The notes: generated by a model from the letters alone, not told the origin. DNA of 64,000 nt from Sphingobacterium populi (GCF_001586775.1 NZ_LQXS01000002.1:682001-746000); one strand, 5' to 3'; positions 46,676 to 55,338 are shown, counted from the first letter of the stretch. Numbers and translations: made by a program.

Positions 46676-47572
46676 ATGACAGACACTAAAAACCTTTCAG
46701 AAGACCCATCCCAAAAATATCCTAAACCTCCCGTTCCAAAGCAAGATCAACCTGTTCCAGGTGTGGAAGGTAAACTAAATCCAAAAGCAGATCATGGCGA
46801 GGATTCGTATAAAGGCAGTGGAAAGTTGACGGGAAAGAAAGCGATTATTACTGGCGGTGATTCAGGTATAGGGCGGGCAGTCGCCATAGCGTTTGCACGA
46901 GAAGGTGCAGATGTATTGATTAGTTATCTGGATGACTCAGAGGATGAGGATGCAAACCTGACTGCTGAATATGTAGAAGAAGAGGGGAGGAAGGCAGTCC
47001 TTATCAAGGGAGACATCAAGGAAGAGTCACACTGTAAATATATTGTTGAAACTGCGGTGAAGGAGTTTGGCGGATTAGATATTTTAGTGAATAATGCGGC
47101 ATTCCAGATGGCAAGAGAAAGTATTCAGGATGTATCTTCTGAAGAATGGGATAAAACCTTCCGTACAAACATCACGGCCATGTTTTACCTATGTAAAGCA
47201 GCTGAACCTCATTTGAAACCAGGGAGTAGTATTATAAATACCACTTCCGTCAATGCATATTCTCCCAACGAACTGTTATTGCCGTATGCAGCCACAAAAG
47301 GTGCAATACAGAACTTCACAGCTAATTTGAGTCAAATTCTGCTGGAGGATGGAAAAGGTATCCGCGTGAATGCAGTGGCACCAGGCCCCATCTGGACACC
47401 GCTTATCCCTTCAACAATTCCAGCTCACGAGGAGTTTGGGAAAAATACACCTATGGGAAGAGCTGGTCAGCCAGCGGAGGTAGCTCCAGCTTATGTATTT
47501 CTTGCATCAGAAGATGCCAGTTATATCGCAGGTGCCACAATACCCGTAGCAGGCGGAAGAATAACTATTTAA
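46676..47572 (+). CDS. Short-chain dehydrogenase/reductase (YghA/general-stress type)
   Basis: This 298-residue SDR has a 40-50 residue proline-rich N-terminal extension, as in the YghA/GSP39 group. It has a Rossmann motif T-G-G-D-S-G-I-G (about 59-66), N-N-A-A (about 141-144), catalytic Ser in N-T-T-S-V and Y-A-A-T-K with Tyr/Lys. P-G-P-I-W-T-P-L follows the active site. It uses NAD(P)H on an unknown alcohol or carbonyl. Family members are commonly induced by stress. A strong terminator follows. Confidence 0.92.
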   Translation: MTDTKNLSEDPSQKYPKPPVPKQDQPVPGVEGKLNPKADHGEDSYKGSGKLTGKKAIITGGDSGIGRAVAIAFAREGADVLISYLDDSEDEDANLTAEYVEEEGRKAVLIKGDIKEESHCKYIVETAVKEFGGLDILVNNAAFQMARESIQDVSSEEWDKTFRTNITAMFYLCKAAEPHLKPGSSIINTTSVNAYSPNELLLPYAATKGAIQNFTANLSQILLEDGKGIRVNAVAPGPIWTPLIPSTIPAHEEFGKNTPMGRAGQPAEVAPAYVFLASEDASYIAGATIPVAGGRITI

Positions 47573-47613
47573 AATTTGATCGTAGTGTAAATTTACTGCG
47601 ATAATATTCGGTG

Positions 47614-47653
47614 CTAAGACAGTAGAATGAAAGAACCCATTCTACTGTCTTAG
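47614..47653 (+). terminator. Terminator after the SDR gene
   Basis: A perfect 16-bp stem, CTAAGACAGTAGAATG with its reverse complement, has an eight-base loop and ends 81 bp after the stop. There is no long T tract, but the fold is very strong. Confidence 0.75.
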
Positions 47654-48288
47654 ATAAATTATTTAAGAAATCATTCAGTTGTCAGTATGATTAATTCTTG
47701 ATCAATCGGCGCTAACAAACTTTTGCATCAGTGGTTTCATATATTCACTCACTTTTTTACAGTAATATGGGTGCTCTTGGTAGTACGAATATAGAACCTC
47801 TTTTATCTGTTTTCTAACAATACGTAAAAATCCATTTTCTGCGATATACCCCTACACAAATATTTGTCACATTGAGTATGTGTACATATAAGAGGCCTGT
47901 GAAGCAACCACAAGAAGAACTCGCGTACCTGGTGCAGTCTTTGTGCAGTTAATTCTATTGGATTGATACGATGAAATCTTACAATTCGTAAATGGCGACG
48001 CAGGACTTTTCAGCGTAGGAATTGAGAATATTGCGATAACTGATCACGATCTTCAGGTCTGACGCCGTAACGCGCAAATATAGAAGAATGGTTCTTATGT
48101 ACGGGAAATAATTTCGTAGTTGTAGCGAAAATGCTACAATGTTAATATATAAATATTCAGTACCATTGCTGCGATGTTGTTTAAATATCCTGCTTGTGCC
48201 TATATATTGAAAATAGTTCGCATCTGTGATATCTTTATGGTATTCATCAAAAAGGGTAATTATTGATTTGGTGATATTTAAAAATTTT
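47654..48288. other. Gene-poor region with one minus-strand gene remnant
   Basis: Apart from the remnant at 47702-47851 nothing coding is recognised. The long minus-strand open frame across 47979-48557 is serine-rich noise opposite the gene at 48289. Confidence 0.4.
47702..47851 (-). pseudogene. C-terminal remnant of an unidentified gene
   Basis: A 49-codon minus-strand frame reads like real protein: V-R-K-Q-I-K-E-V-L-Y-S-Y-Y-Q-E-H-P-Y-Y-C and then M-K-P-L-M-Q-K-F-V-S-A-D. It has no start codon upstream of a TAG at 47852. It is probably the 3' end of a decayed gene; the family was not recognised. Confidence 0.35.
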
Positions 48289-48549
48289 ATGCAATTTGTT
48301 AAACTAACCCGCGACATTTTACATTGCCTGCTGAAGCAAGGATATACGATTATTCGATCTGCCTCCCCATTAAGTAGCGAGAATCCTTCTTGGTTTCCGG
48401 ATACAATAAGCGTTGAAGAGCATTTGCTTTGGGAAGACAAACAGTTTAAAAAGCATGATTTTGGATTCGAAGGGACGCATGTTCTCATTATTGTCGATGC
48501 TTTAGAGGAACTTCGGGAAGAAGATTTGATTGGAGAGGTATGGGTATGA
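48289..48549 (+). CDS. Small hypothetical protein
   Basis: This 86-residue frame is M-Q-F-V-K-L-T-R-D-I-L-H-C-L-L-K-Q-G-Y-type at the start, then P-S-W-F-P-D-T-I-S-V-E-E-H-L and an acidic end. It has no membrane segment or signal. Composition is protein-like and family unknown. ATG 48289 is chosen as the first ATG in the conserved-looking part; an upstream non-ATG start at 48226 is possible. Confidence 0.5.
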   Translation: MQFVKLTRDILHCLLKQGYTIIRSASPLSSENPSWFPDTISVEEHLLWEDKQFKKHDFGFEGTHVLIIVDALEELREEDLIGEVWV

Positions 48550-48628
48550 TCAACCATCTATATGAGCCAGTATGATGTAGATGTTGGGAAGCCATTATGT
48601 CCTTGAACATTTGTGAAACACCTGGCCC

Positions 48629-48820
48629 ATGTTTGATGAAAATAATTCTTCACTCTATTTTGCTGCCTTTCAAACAAAAGTGATTGTAAAGGAAGAAAGT
48701 CGGTTAGTAAATGACTCGTTTATTACTGGAACTAAATCTATTGTCCGAAAGATTGGTTCGAATTACCTGATCGAACCCATTTTTTTAGGTAATACCACAT
48801 TTAATATTACCGTATCCTAA
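48629..48820 (+). CDS. Small hypothetical protein
   Basis: This 63-residue frame from ATG 48629 has alternating hydrophobic/polar strands (S-L-Y-F-A-A-F-Q-T-K-V-I-V-K). It has no recognised family, no signal peptide and no clear ribosome-binding site. It may be real or chance. Confidence 0.35.
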   Translation: MFDENNSSLYFAAFQTKVIVKEESRLVNDSFITGTKSIVRKIGSNYLIEPIFLGNTTFNITVS

Positions 48821-49126
48821 ATTCCATATTAAAAATTCAAAATCCCTGATAAATAACTTTAAAGAAATTCGAGTAAGGGCAAGTGTAATTGCTAGAATCG
48901 CCAGCGCCTATTTGAAGTTCGTTAGGTTAAAAGCTCTAAAAATGTTTGAGGAAATTAGTTATTTCTTCAGGGGGAGAATGGTGGTGAAAAATAGTAATGC
49001 ACATTATTCGAGACGTATTTACACGCGAAATATTTTAATTCACTATAATGTAATATGATGGGTATGATTGTTGGACAGCGATACAAGCAAATACACTTAA
49101 TGTACTAATTTAGCTACGATATATCT
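48821..49126. other. Intergenic region upstream of the CheY-like gene
   Basis: Nothing is recognised apart from its presumed promoter. The sequence is AT-rich. Confidence 0.4.
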
Positions 49127-49495
49127 ATGACTCCAAGAAATAAGATAATGGTCTGTGACGATGATGAGAGCATCGCAGATGTGATTCAAGTTGTATTAGA
49201 AATGTCTGATATGGAAGTAGAAGTTGAATGTGATAGTAGTAAACTCTACAGTAGAATACAAATCATGAATCCCAAGGTTTTATTGATTGATCTTTGGATG
49301 CCTAAAATGTCTGGTGATAAGGTAATAAAACAGCTTCGTTCCATAGAGGAATTTAAAAATTTATATATCGTGTGCATTTCTGCAAGTATGGATGGAATGC
49401 ATGTTGCTATGGAAGCAGGGGCAAATGCTTTTCTTCCAAAACCTTTTAATATGGACGATATAGTGAATGCCGTGGATAAAGGTATCGCCGCTTAA
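49127..49495 (+). CDS. CheY-like single-domain response regulator
   Basis: This 122-residue receiver has the acidic pocket D-D-D-E (11-14), phospho-acceptor Asp55 (L-L-I-D-L-W-M-P), the switch Ser in I-S-A-S, and Lys105 (P-K-P-F). It has no output domain. It could take phosphate from the orphan PAS kinase 3 kb away, but no direct linkage shows this. Confidence 0.9.
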   Translation: MTPRNKIMVCDDDESIADVIQVVLEMSDMEVEVECDSSKLYSRIQIMNPKVLLIDLWMPKMSGDKVIKQLRSIEEFKNLYIVCISASMDGMHVAMEAGANAFLPKPFNMDDIVNAVDKGIAA

Positions 49496-49507
49496 TTCTG
49501 CTTTTAA

Positions 49508-49882
49508 CTATCGCAAACGTTTCATATTAGCTGTCACTCTTCCCTCTTCCAAAGCCAGATCGTTCCCAGAAATTCTATATTTAAATCCAAAACGCTCGTA
49601 TGGCTTCCCATCGCTTTGAGTCAAATTGATGTGTACCGAATCTTGAGATATTTCGTAAAAACCTTCACCATCAGCTGTCGATAGGAATGACATATCAGAC
49701 CTAAAGTCAAAGAAATAATCTTCGGAATCAATAGTATCAATTGTTATTTGGCCCTCAGGTGATATTCTCTGTTCGGAAAAGTAATACCATTTTCCTTGAA
49801 TTTGATCCAGGTTCGTATAATTATCCTTTCCGCAAGAAGATACTATTGTAGCGGCAAATAGTAGGCTGGTTAGGTTTTTCAT
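49508..49882 (-). CDS. Lipocalin-like lipoprotein
   Basis: This 124-residue protein has a lipobox (V-S-S-C-G) after a short signal peptide. Its mature part begins L-D-Q-I-Q-G-K-W-Y-Y, the G-x-W start of lipocalin-like domains common in Bacteroidota. A series of beta strands ends in A-N-M-K-R-L. It is probably anchored in the envelope and the ligand is unknown. It converges on the CheY-like gene with 12 bp between stops. Confidence 0.75.
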   Translation of the reverse strand: MKNLTSLLFAATIVSSCGKDNYTNLDQIQGKWYYFSEQRISPEGQITIDTIDSEDYFFDFRSDMSFLSTADGEGFYEISQDSVHINLTQSDGKPYERFGFKYRISGNDLALEEGRVTANMKRLR

Positions 49883-50160
49883 TATTATCGATTTGCAATA
49901 ATAATGCCGATATCTATTCGCAAATTCCTTTTAAAATCCATCCTTTTTTTCGACTTAGCACTTTTAATTTTTTCGTTTTAAGTTTGGTTTAAAAATCTAA
50001 AATCGCCACTTGTATGAGCTAATTGCATATACTTATCTAAATCGATCTTACTGCAATTTATGTAGGGGTGTGGATATTTATTTAAAAGTCAGATTCTGTA
50101 TTGAATATGCATAATATTGGTAGCTATTTTTGTACATTGCTTGCAAAAACATTCCACTAA

Positions 50161-50589
50161 ATGACTATTGATCTTGATAGATTTTTAAAAGCCCAAAATC
50201 ACGTTTACTTAAATGCACTGCGGGAAGTTCAAAACGGTCAAAAGCGATCACATTGGATGTGGTATGTTTTTCCTCAAATTACTGGTTTAGGCCATAGCGA
50301 TACATCTAGATTTTACGCCATTCAAAGTTTAAAGGAAGCATCTGCCTTTTTAAAACATCCCGTGCTTGGCGAAAATATTACAGAAATTTCAAATGCGCTT
50401 CTAGGTCTATCACATTTGTCAGCATATGATATATTTGGTAGTCCCGATGATTTGAAACTGCACTCCTCTATGACCTTATTCTCACAAGTTAAAGATGCTA
50501 ATGATGTTTTTAGGAAAGTCATTGAAAAATATTTTAATGGCAAATTAGATCAAAGTACCATAAAGATACTTCATATTATAGAGAAGTGA
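50161..50589 (+). CDS. DUF1810-family protein
   Basis: This 142-residue protein matches DUF1810 along its length: L-D-R-F-L-K-A-Q at the start, S-H-W-M-W-Y-V-F-P-Q-I-T-G-L-G-H-S (about 31-47), F-Y-A-I-Q-S-L-K-E-A and D-I-F-G-S-P-D-D-L-K-L-H-S-S-M-T-L-F. The family is cytosolic and widespread with no settled function. Single gene. Confidence 0.88.
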   Translation: MTIDLDRFLKAQNHVYLNALREVQNGQKRSHWMWYVFPQITGLGHSDTSRFYAIQSLKEASAFLKHPVLGENITEISNALLGLSHLSAYDIFGSPDDLKLHSSMTLFSQVKDANDVFRKVIEKYFNGKLDQSTIKILHIIEK

Positions 50590-51263
50590 TATTCAGTAGC
50601 TATTAAGGATTGGTTCTGTCAATGAATTCATACAAGTAAATTTTCAGAGAGTGAATTTTCAGAGAGTCAGCGAGCTTTTTCCGCGAAATCAAATTTAAAA
50701 TTATATCATAATTCTTCCTAAAGTATTCAACTCTTTTCTTTTTTGGCAATTTTAAAAGCCGGTATCTATAATGAAGTTGATGAGAATGGGCTCCCTTATT
50801 TTATCGAATAATATAAAAGATTCAGTGGATTTTTTATTTGATAGATTCTGTCCGCCGAAGTGGGAAACACTATTTATATGCTTCCAAAAGTTTGGAACTA
50901 TTTCTTGATAATTTTTATCAAACTTTGATAGGAAAAAATGTAAGTCCGCTTTCACCTCTTGCCTTTCTCGTTGTTTTAATACTAATCAAATTCATTTTGA
51001 ATACAGTGATAAGATAATCAATGCAAAGTTTTACGAAACTGAGGGTATAATAGCATTTGCCTAGCGTGAAATGGCATTTGCTAGGTTTATTTCCCACAAT
51101 TAATATCTCGCGAGATGTAACAGGCATAATGCTATCAAATTTTTGATACGCATTACCGAATACTCCATATTGCGAACTGATCGATCAATTAGTCTTCAAG
51201 GCCTGAAGCCGTTTTTCCGATGCGAGATCGGTAATTGGTTTTACTAAAGTAGGAGGGGTAAAT
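50590..51263. other. Regulatory-looking region upstream of the peptide cassette
   Basis: The region contains a 15-bp tandem duplication (AATTTTCAGAGAGTG at 50639 and 50654), the two operator-like repeats (51049-51080), a 12-bp palindrome ATCTCGCGAGAT (51105-51116) and a further AATGCTAT at about 51129. A minus-strand frame (50752-50955, GTG start, 67 codons) has no recognised family. Confidence 0.5.
51049..51080. promoter_or_regulatory. Two direct repeats at exact 21-bp spacing upstream of the peptide gene
   Basis: AATAGCATTTG (51049) and AATGGCATTTG (51070) are separated by CCTAGCGTGA. The whole 32-bp block matches 41718-41749 with only about five differences. It lies about 200 bp before the peptide ATG and 2.5 kb before a LytTR regulator gene. 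Confidence 0.65.
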
Positions 51264-51392
51264 ATGGATTTACAACAGATTGTAAGCCTGTATGAAATCT
51301 TCTCAGAAGTTCCAGTATCTCTCGAAGATATTTTGGATGCGGCAGAAGAAGAGTCACCGGGAAGGAAGTGCTTAATAGCTTTCCCGTTCTAA
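51264..51392 (+). CDS. 42-residue peptide precursor with Cys-hydrophobic C-terminus
   Basis: The ATG is preceded by a strong ribosome-binding site (GTAGGAGGGG, seven bases before). The peptide begins M-D-L-Q-Q-I-V-S-L-Y-E-I-F-S, has an acidic middle (L-E-D-I-L-D-A-A-E-E-E), then S-P-G-R-K and a tail C-L-I-A-F-P-F. An acidic leader followed by a short hydrophobic Cys-containing end is how many signal peptides and RiPP precursors look. A terminator comes nine bases after the stop, then an acyltransferase and a LytS/LytTR pair on the same strand. There is no known family. It could be a pheromone, a modified peptide or a leader peptide. Confidence 0.6.
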   Translation: MDLQQIVSLYEIFSEVPVSLEDILDAAEEESPGRKCLIAFPF

Positions 51393-51400
51393 GACAGAAC

Positions 51401-51433
51401 AGTAGGCAGCGTCTAATTACGCTGTCTACTTTT
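51401..51433 (+). terminator. Terminator between the peptide gene and the acyltransferase gene
   Basis: The stem AGTAGGCAGCGT/ACGCTGTCTACT (one G-U pair) has a six-base loop and then TTTT. The acyltransferase ATG is 31 bp further on, so partial read-through would give much more peptide mRNA than enzyme mRNA. Confidence 0.8.
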
Positions 51434-51463
51434 AAACTCCATAATACTTAAATACATCTTGGT

Positions 51464-52330
51464 ATGTTAAAATCGAAAAGCAGCGATGAGCATATTGGTA
51501 ATATTACTGATAAGGATTCATTAGAGTTTGCACTGTTCTCCGCAAATATTCAACACATTCTTAACGTTCCTAGCTCGAGCGAAATAATAGGGATCTATGA
51601 GCGTAGCAAAACCTTTCAAAAAAAACAAGCAAATTGGAATCCTAATAATCCGTTAGATAAACTATCCGCGCAGCTCTTTAATACACTTCAAAAGACAACT
51701 TTTATAGCCACCTTTCATTTTGGGTATTACAGATCACTGGTCCTCAAATTAGTGAATGATGGATACAAGGTTTGCATACCTGTTGCAAGAAAGATACTTG
51801 ATTCGCAAATGAGTTATTATGCTAACGTTTTAGGAGTAATAAGAGCAAGAAACATTGTCCTTTTAGATGCAGAAGATTCAGGTCTTTTTTTCAAAATCGC
51901 AAAATATTCGAAGTTAGGATATCATACGTTGTGTTATCTAGATGGAGGCTCAGGTGTTAAGACAAAACGTATAAGATCTCGTGGGTCATTAGTTCAAGTG
52001 TCTTTAGCAAATGGGTACATCATAAGCAAGTTAGCGTTTTTAAAATTTGCCTATATCTGCAATTTGTCAGTAATACTTTGTATCCATTCAGGCAGATTAG
52101 TTGATATCGATTGTGACAACCTTTCGGTTAAATACTATCCTGTCTTGGAAGATGAATCATCAGATGCATATTCTAGGCGTATAATTCACCAATTATATTC
52201 TGATTTCGAATCATTTCTGATTAAAAATCCAGAAATGTGGGAGTGTTGGTTTTATTTACACCAATCTAACCTCCCAAAATCTAAATCGTCGAACTGGAAA
52301 ATTGAAGATCGTTTGCTCCTTTTATTTTGA
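51464..52330 (+). CDS. LpxL/HtrB-like acyltransferase (LPLAT superfamily)
   Basis: This 288-residue protein carries the core T-F-I-A-T-F-H-F-G-Y-Y-R-S (about 84-96), the equivalent of the H-x-G-N-W-E/H-x(4)-D region of LpxL/HtrB acyltransferases. L-C-Y-L-D-G-G-S-G-V-K-T and W-E-C-W-F-Y-L-H also fit the family. The catalytic His is present, but the usual Asp/Glu four residues later reads Arg/Ser, so the activity is uncertain. It lacks the N-terminal membrane anchor of lipid A acyltransferases. Next to a small peptide and a sensor pair, it may acylate the peptide, but lipid modification is also possible. Confidence 0.65.
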   Translation: MLKSKSSDEHIGNITDKDSLEFALFSANIQHILNVPSSSEIIGIYERSKTFQKKQANWNPNNPLDKLSAQLFNTLQKTTFIATFHFGYYRSLVLKLVNDGYKVCIPVARKILDSQMSYYANVLGVIRARNIVLLDAEDSGLFFKIAKYSKLGYHTLCYLDGGSGVKTKRIRSRGSLVQVSLANGYIISKLAFLKFAYICNLSVILCIHSGRLVDIDCDNLSVKYYPVLEDESSDAYSRRIIHQLYSDFESFLIKNPEMWECWFYLHQSNLPKSKSSNWKIEDRLLLLF

Positions 52331-52448
52331 AGAGCGATTATTATATTTTAGACAAGAAAAACTATCAATCAATCCGTGTCTCGAAAGAAAAATTCGATAA
52401 ATTATTTAGTAGAAAGGTTGAGAAATCATAAATTAGTGATTTTCCCAA

Positions 52449-52480
52449 GGCAGTGAATAAAAACCCCTTTTATTCCTGCC
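52449..52480. terminator. Hairpin between the acyltransferase and the sensor kinase
   Basis: GGCAG-T-GAATAAAA pairs with TTTTATTC-CTGCC (13 bp, one bulge) around ACCCC. It separates the cassette genes from the two-component pair. It lacks a T tract, so it may be a processing site or a weak terminator. Confidence 0.65.
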
Positions 52481-52497
52481 ACTAACTTAATCATCTT

Positions 52498-53556
52498 ATG
52501 AGCAGAATTACAATACATAATGTAGGCGTAATATATCATCATGGTGTCTTTTGGCTAATCTACCTAGTTTATTTTTACAGTGTGAATTTACTGGGAAACA
52601 ATGAAATGTCTTTTTTGATAGCACTTTTAAGTGTTCCCTACTTTGCAGTAATATTTTACTCCGTATCATGGATTTTGAGGCACTTTTTTCGTAGAAGGAA
52701 TTTTGTTGTTAGCATTATTCTGATGATCACATTCTATTCATTATCATCATGCCTAATTTATTTTGTGATGTATGGCAATCAATTTACTGGATTACTGTAC
52801 GGAGCTTACGTTGTATCTGATTATCCATTTAGTTTAAGAGAGTTCTTGCAGACAATACTAATTATGCATGGTCACTTTACCATGTTAGCAATACTCTATA
52901 ATGAATATGAACGAAGAATTAGTGAAGTAAAAGAAAAACTAAAGCAGGTAGAGCAAAGAATAGCTGCCCAACAACAAAAGGCAAAGTTTGAATATATTTC
53001 TTTAGCCCAACAAGTTTCAGCACACACAATGGTAAATGTATTTCAATATTGGAAAAGCCATTTCCAGATTATTAGTCCAGAACTATTACCTCAGATCGAT
53101 AGACTGTATGAACTGATGTTGTATTACATGCATTCTCATGATGTTAGTAGTCCGAAATCTATACTCTGCAGCGTAGAACTCAGCATTGTGCAAGCATATG
53201 TAGAAATACAAAGATCTTTGACATCAGTACCCATAGAGATAGTTTGGAATATAATAGGCAACTTGGATAGCAATGCAATTCCGCCTACTACTCTAATGAC
53301 TTTGATAGAGAATGCACTCAAGCATGGGATAACAGATGACCCCGAATATCCGGTAAATGTTGTGTTTAGTGTGAAAATTGATGAAATAAATATTCGCATT
53401 GAAAATAAGATTAAAAAAAATATAAACTCACCTAGCCATGGTGTTGGCCTTACTGCACTGAGAAAGCGTTTAGAATATATTTATAATGATGATTTTAAGT
53501 TAAGTGTAAATAATTCTCAGTCTTGGTTTAGAGTAGAACTCAGAATAGTAGTTTAA
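52498..53556 (+). CDS. LytS-type membrane sensor histidine kinase
   Basis: This 352-residue protein has about four membrane helices in the first 135 residues, a coiled coil (137-165), and the His_kinase/HATPase core of the LytS/YehU class. His176 lies in V-S-A-H-T-M-V-N-V-F, a variant of the usual N-P-H-F-L-F-N box. The N-box is L-I-E-N-A-L-K-H-G (269-277) and the G-box is G-V-G-L-T-A-L-R-K-R-L (315-325). There is no extracellular domain, so the ligand would be small and membrane-associated, as for peptide-sensing kinases. It is paired with the LytTR regulator 11 bp downstream. Confidence 0.85.
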   Translation: MSRITIHNVGVIYHHGVFWLIYLVYFYSVNLLGNNEMSFLIALLSVPYFAVIFYSVSWILRHFFRRRNFVVSIILMITFYSLSSCLIYFVMYGNQFTGLLYGAYVVSDYPFSLREFLQTILIMHGHFTMLAILYNEYERRISEVKEKLKQVEQRIAAQQQKAKFEYISLAQQVSAHTMVNVFQYWKSHFQIISPELLPQIDRLYELMLYYMHSHDVSSPKSILCSVELSIVQAYVEIQRSLTSVPIEIVWNIIGNLDSNAIPPTTLMTLIENALKHGITDDPEYPVNVVFSVKIDEINIRIENKIKKNINSPSHGVGLTALRKRLEYIYNDDFKLSVNNSQSWFRVELRIVV

Positions 53557-53567
53557 AGATATATCTT

Positions 53568-54311
53568 ATGAGAAAGTACCACACCGTTATCATTGATGAT
53601 CAGCAAGCAAGTATAGACCATCTATTAGATCTTTCTAAGCATATTGATTACATAGAAATTATTGGAACTTTTCAAGATCCTTTTAAAGCGCAATCATTCC
53701 TTAGACGCAATAGAGTTGACTTTATAATTTTAGATATAGAATTAAGGAATTTCGATGGATTTGAATTTCTTAGCACGCTACCTAATCCTCGTATTCCTAC
53801 CATACTGTATACGGCACATTCAAAATATGAAGATAGGGGATATGATTTGACCTTGGTAGATGTACTTTTAAAACCAGTAAGCTCAAGCAGGTTTAAAGGT
53901 GCTCTGCGAAGAGTGAATAATGAATTGAAAGATAATTTACTTCCAGATAGTTCATTAGAGGAACTTTGTGATTATTTCCAAGTAAGAGGGCCAGGTAAAT
54001 TCGAACGACAATTAGTCTGGTACAAAAATGTATTATACATTGAGAGTATTGATAACAAGGTTCTAATTCATCAGATTGGATTTGATAAGCCGCTAGTTAG
54101 TAATATGCCGCTTCGAAATATCATCGATATGCTACCTAGAACATGGTTTTTGCAATGTCATAAGAGTTATATTTTCAATATTAACTTTTTTAAAAAATAC
54201 CATAACAAATCCGTTCATCTGACGGTGAATAAAGTACAGCTACCAGTAGGAGATAGGAAGGTATTTAAGAGATTCGATCATTTCTTAGAAGACGAGAACA
54301 AGTTATGTTAA
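53568..54311 (+). CDS. LytTR-family response regulator
   Basis: This 247-residue protein has a receiver domain (D-D near 10-11, phospho-acceptor Asp56 in I-I-L-D-I-E-L, Lys in L-L-K-P-V) and a LytTR DNA-binding domain (about 140-245). The latter carries Y-I-E-S-I-D-N-K-V and W-F-L-Q-C-H-K-S-Y-I-F-N, then V-G-D-R-K-V-F. LytTR proteins bind direct repeats about 21-22 bp apart, which is exactly the spacing found at 51049-51080 and 41697-41749. It is co-transcribed with the LytS-type kinase. Confidence 0.9.
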   Translation: MRKYHTVIIDDQQASIDHLLDLSKHIDYIEIIGTFQDPFKAQSFLRRNRVDFIILDIELRNFDGFEFLSTLPNPRIPTILYTAHSKYEDRGYDLTLVDVLLKPVSSSRFKGALRRVNNELKDNLLPDSSLEELCDYFQVRGPGKFERQLVWYKNVLYIESIDNKVLIHQIGFDKPLVSNMPLRNIIDMLPRTWFLQCHKSYIFNINFFKKYHNKSVHLTVNKVQLPVGDRKVFKRFDHFLEDENKLC

Positions 54312-54459
54312 ACCCAGTTACCCGAAACCACAGATAGTTTTCACTCATAATAAACTTTACGGTAAAGGGTGGTTTTACTTATATAAAAAAAGTTCGCGTA
54401 TTTTTCTGTGGTAAGTACCTAGCATCAATTTATTAAACATTCATATAACATGTATTAAT

Positions 54460-55338
54460 ATGATTGACATAATCTGTGAAGAGCTCTATCTAAGCATGAT
54501 GAAAAAACTTGGTGAAATAAATACCAGATTACGAGAATCTGTTGATGACCTTAAGCTTTCCCTAACATGTATCAATAGTACAATACATAGACTAAAATCA
54601 AGTTTTAGATCTTTAGAAATAATGGATGAAACAAAGGAAATTCATTTTTTTAAGTTTCAAAAGCCACGCTTCTGTGCTTGGCAGATATTTGTTGTTGAAC
54701 TTAATCAGGTAATATCTTCCACACCGAAGGTAACCGATAGCATGCTGATAGATTACTACAAAAACGAAATAGAGATCATAAATAGATTTTTTCGTTTATA
54801 CGCTTTTTATCATCAATATTACCTGATTAATGAATCTGCAATGGATGAGGTTTTTTTTCTTATTCGTAATAGATCATTGTTCCCTCCTGGACGAGAGATT
54901 GTAGAAAGTGATAGTGAGTTTTCTACAGAGCTAGATTACTTATTTGCTGCATTCAAAGCTAAAGACATGCTACTTGATTTTCTAGTCATGCGTGTTAAGA
55001 TTTTACAGCTTAATTCAGATCAGATTATTGTTCAGCAAGTTCTTGGTAAGAAAAAGCGGTCATGGTCAGGTACGAAAATGGAGTTGGTTGAATTTGCGTA
55101 TGGTATTTATTTTACACGACGTGTTAACGGTGGCAAAGCAGATATTTCGGATATAATAACATGGTTAGAAGACAGTTTTAGCGAAGATCTGGCACAGGCG
55201 TACCGTATGTTTGTCGATATTACCCGCCGCAAAACGATCAGCCAAACTAAATATCTCGATGAGATGCGCGGTGCCATTCATGAACATATCGAAGAATCCT
55301 TGAAATACAAACCCCAAAAAAGACGTCCAAAAAATTGA
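54460..55338 (+). CDS. rteC: RteC-domain regulator of a conjugative element
   Basis: This 292-residue protein matches the RteC family. It has an all-helical N-terminal half, then W-S-G-T-K-M-E-L-V-E-F-A-Y-G-I (about 207-221), I-T-W-L-E-D-S-F and R-R-K-T-I-S-Q-T-K-Y-L-D-E-M, the winged-helix end typical of RteC. In CTnDOT RteC activates the excision operon in response to RteA/RteB. Here the two-component pair just upstream is of LytS/LytTR type and could play the corresponding role. RteC marks the left part of the integrative element that fills the rest of the window. Confidence 0.88.
   Translation: MIDIICEELYLSMMKKLGEINTRLRESVDDLKLSLTCINSTIHRLKSSFRSLEIMDETKEIHFFKFQKPRFCAWQIFVVELNQVISSTPKVTDSMLIDYYKNEIEIINRFFRLYAFYHQYYLINESAMDEVFFLIRNRSLFPPGREIVESDSEFSTELDYLFAAFKAKDMLLDFLVMRVKILQLNSDQIIVQQVLGKKKRSWSGTKMELVEFAYGIYFTRRVNGGKADISDIITWLEDSFSEDLAQAYRMFVDITRRKTISQTKYLDEMRGAIHEHIEESLKYKPQKRRPKN

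Noticed and set aside
47979..48557. 192-codon minus-strand open frame
   Set aside because: Serine/isoleucine-rich, not protein-like, and lies opposite the more plausible small gene at 48289-48549.
50752..51127. Overlapping minus-strand frames of 67-69 codons
   Set aside because: Non-ATG start for one, no family, and they cross the operator-like repeats upstream of the peptide gene.
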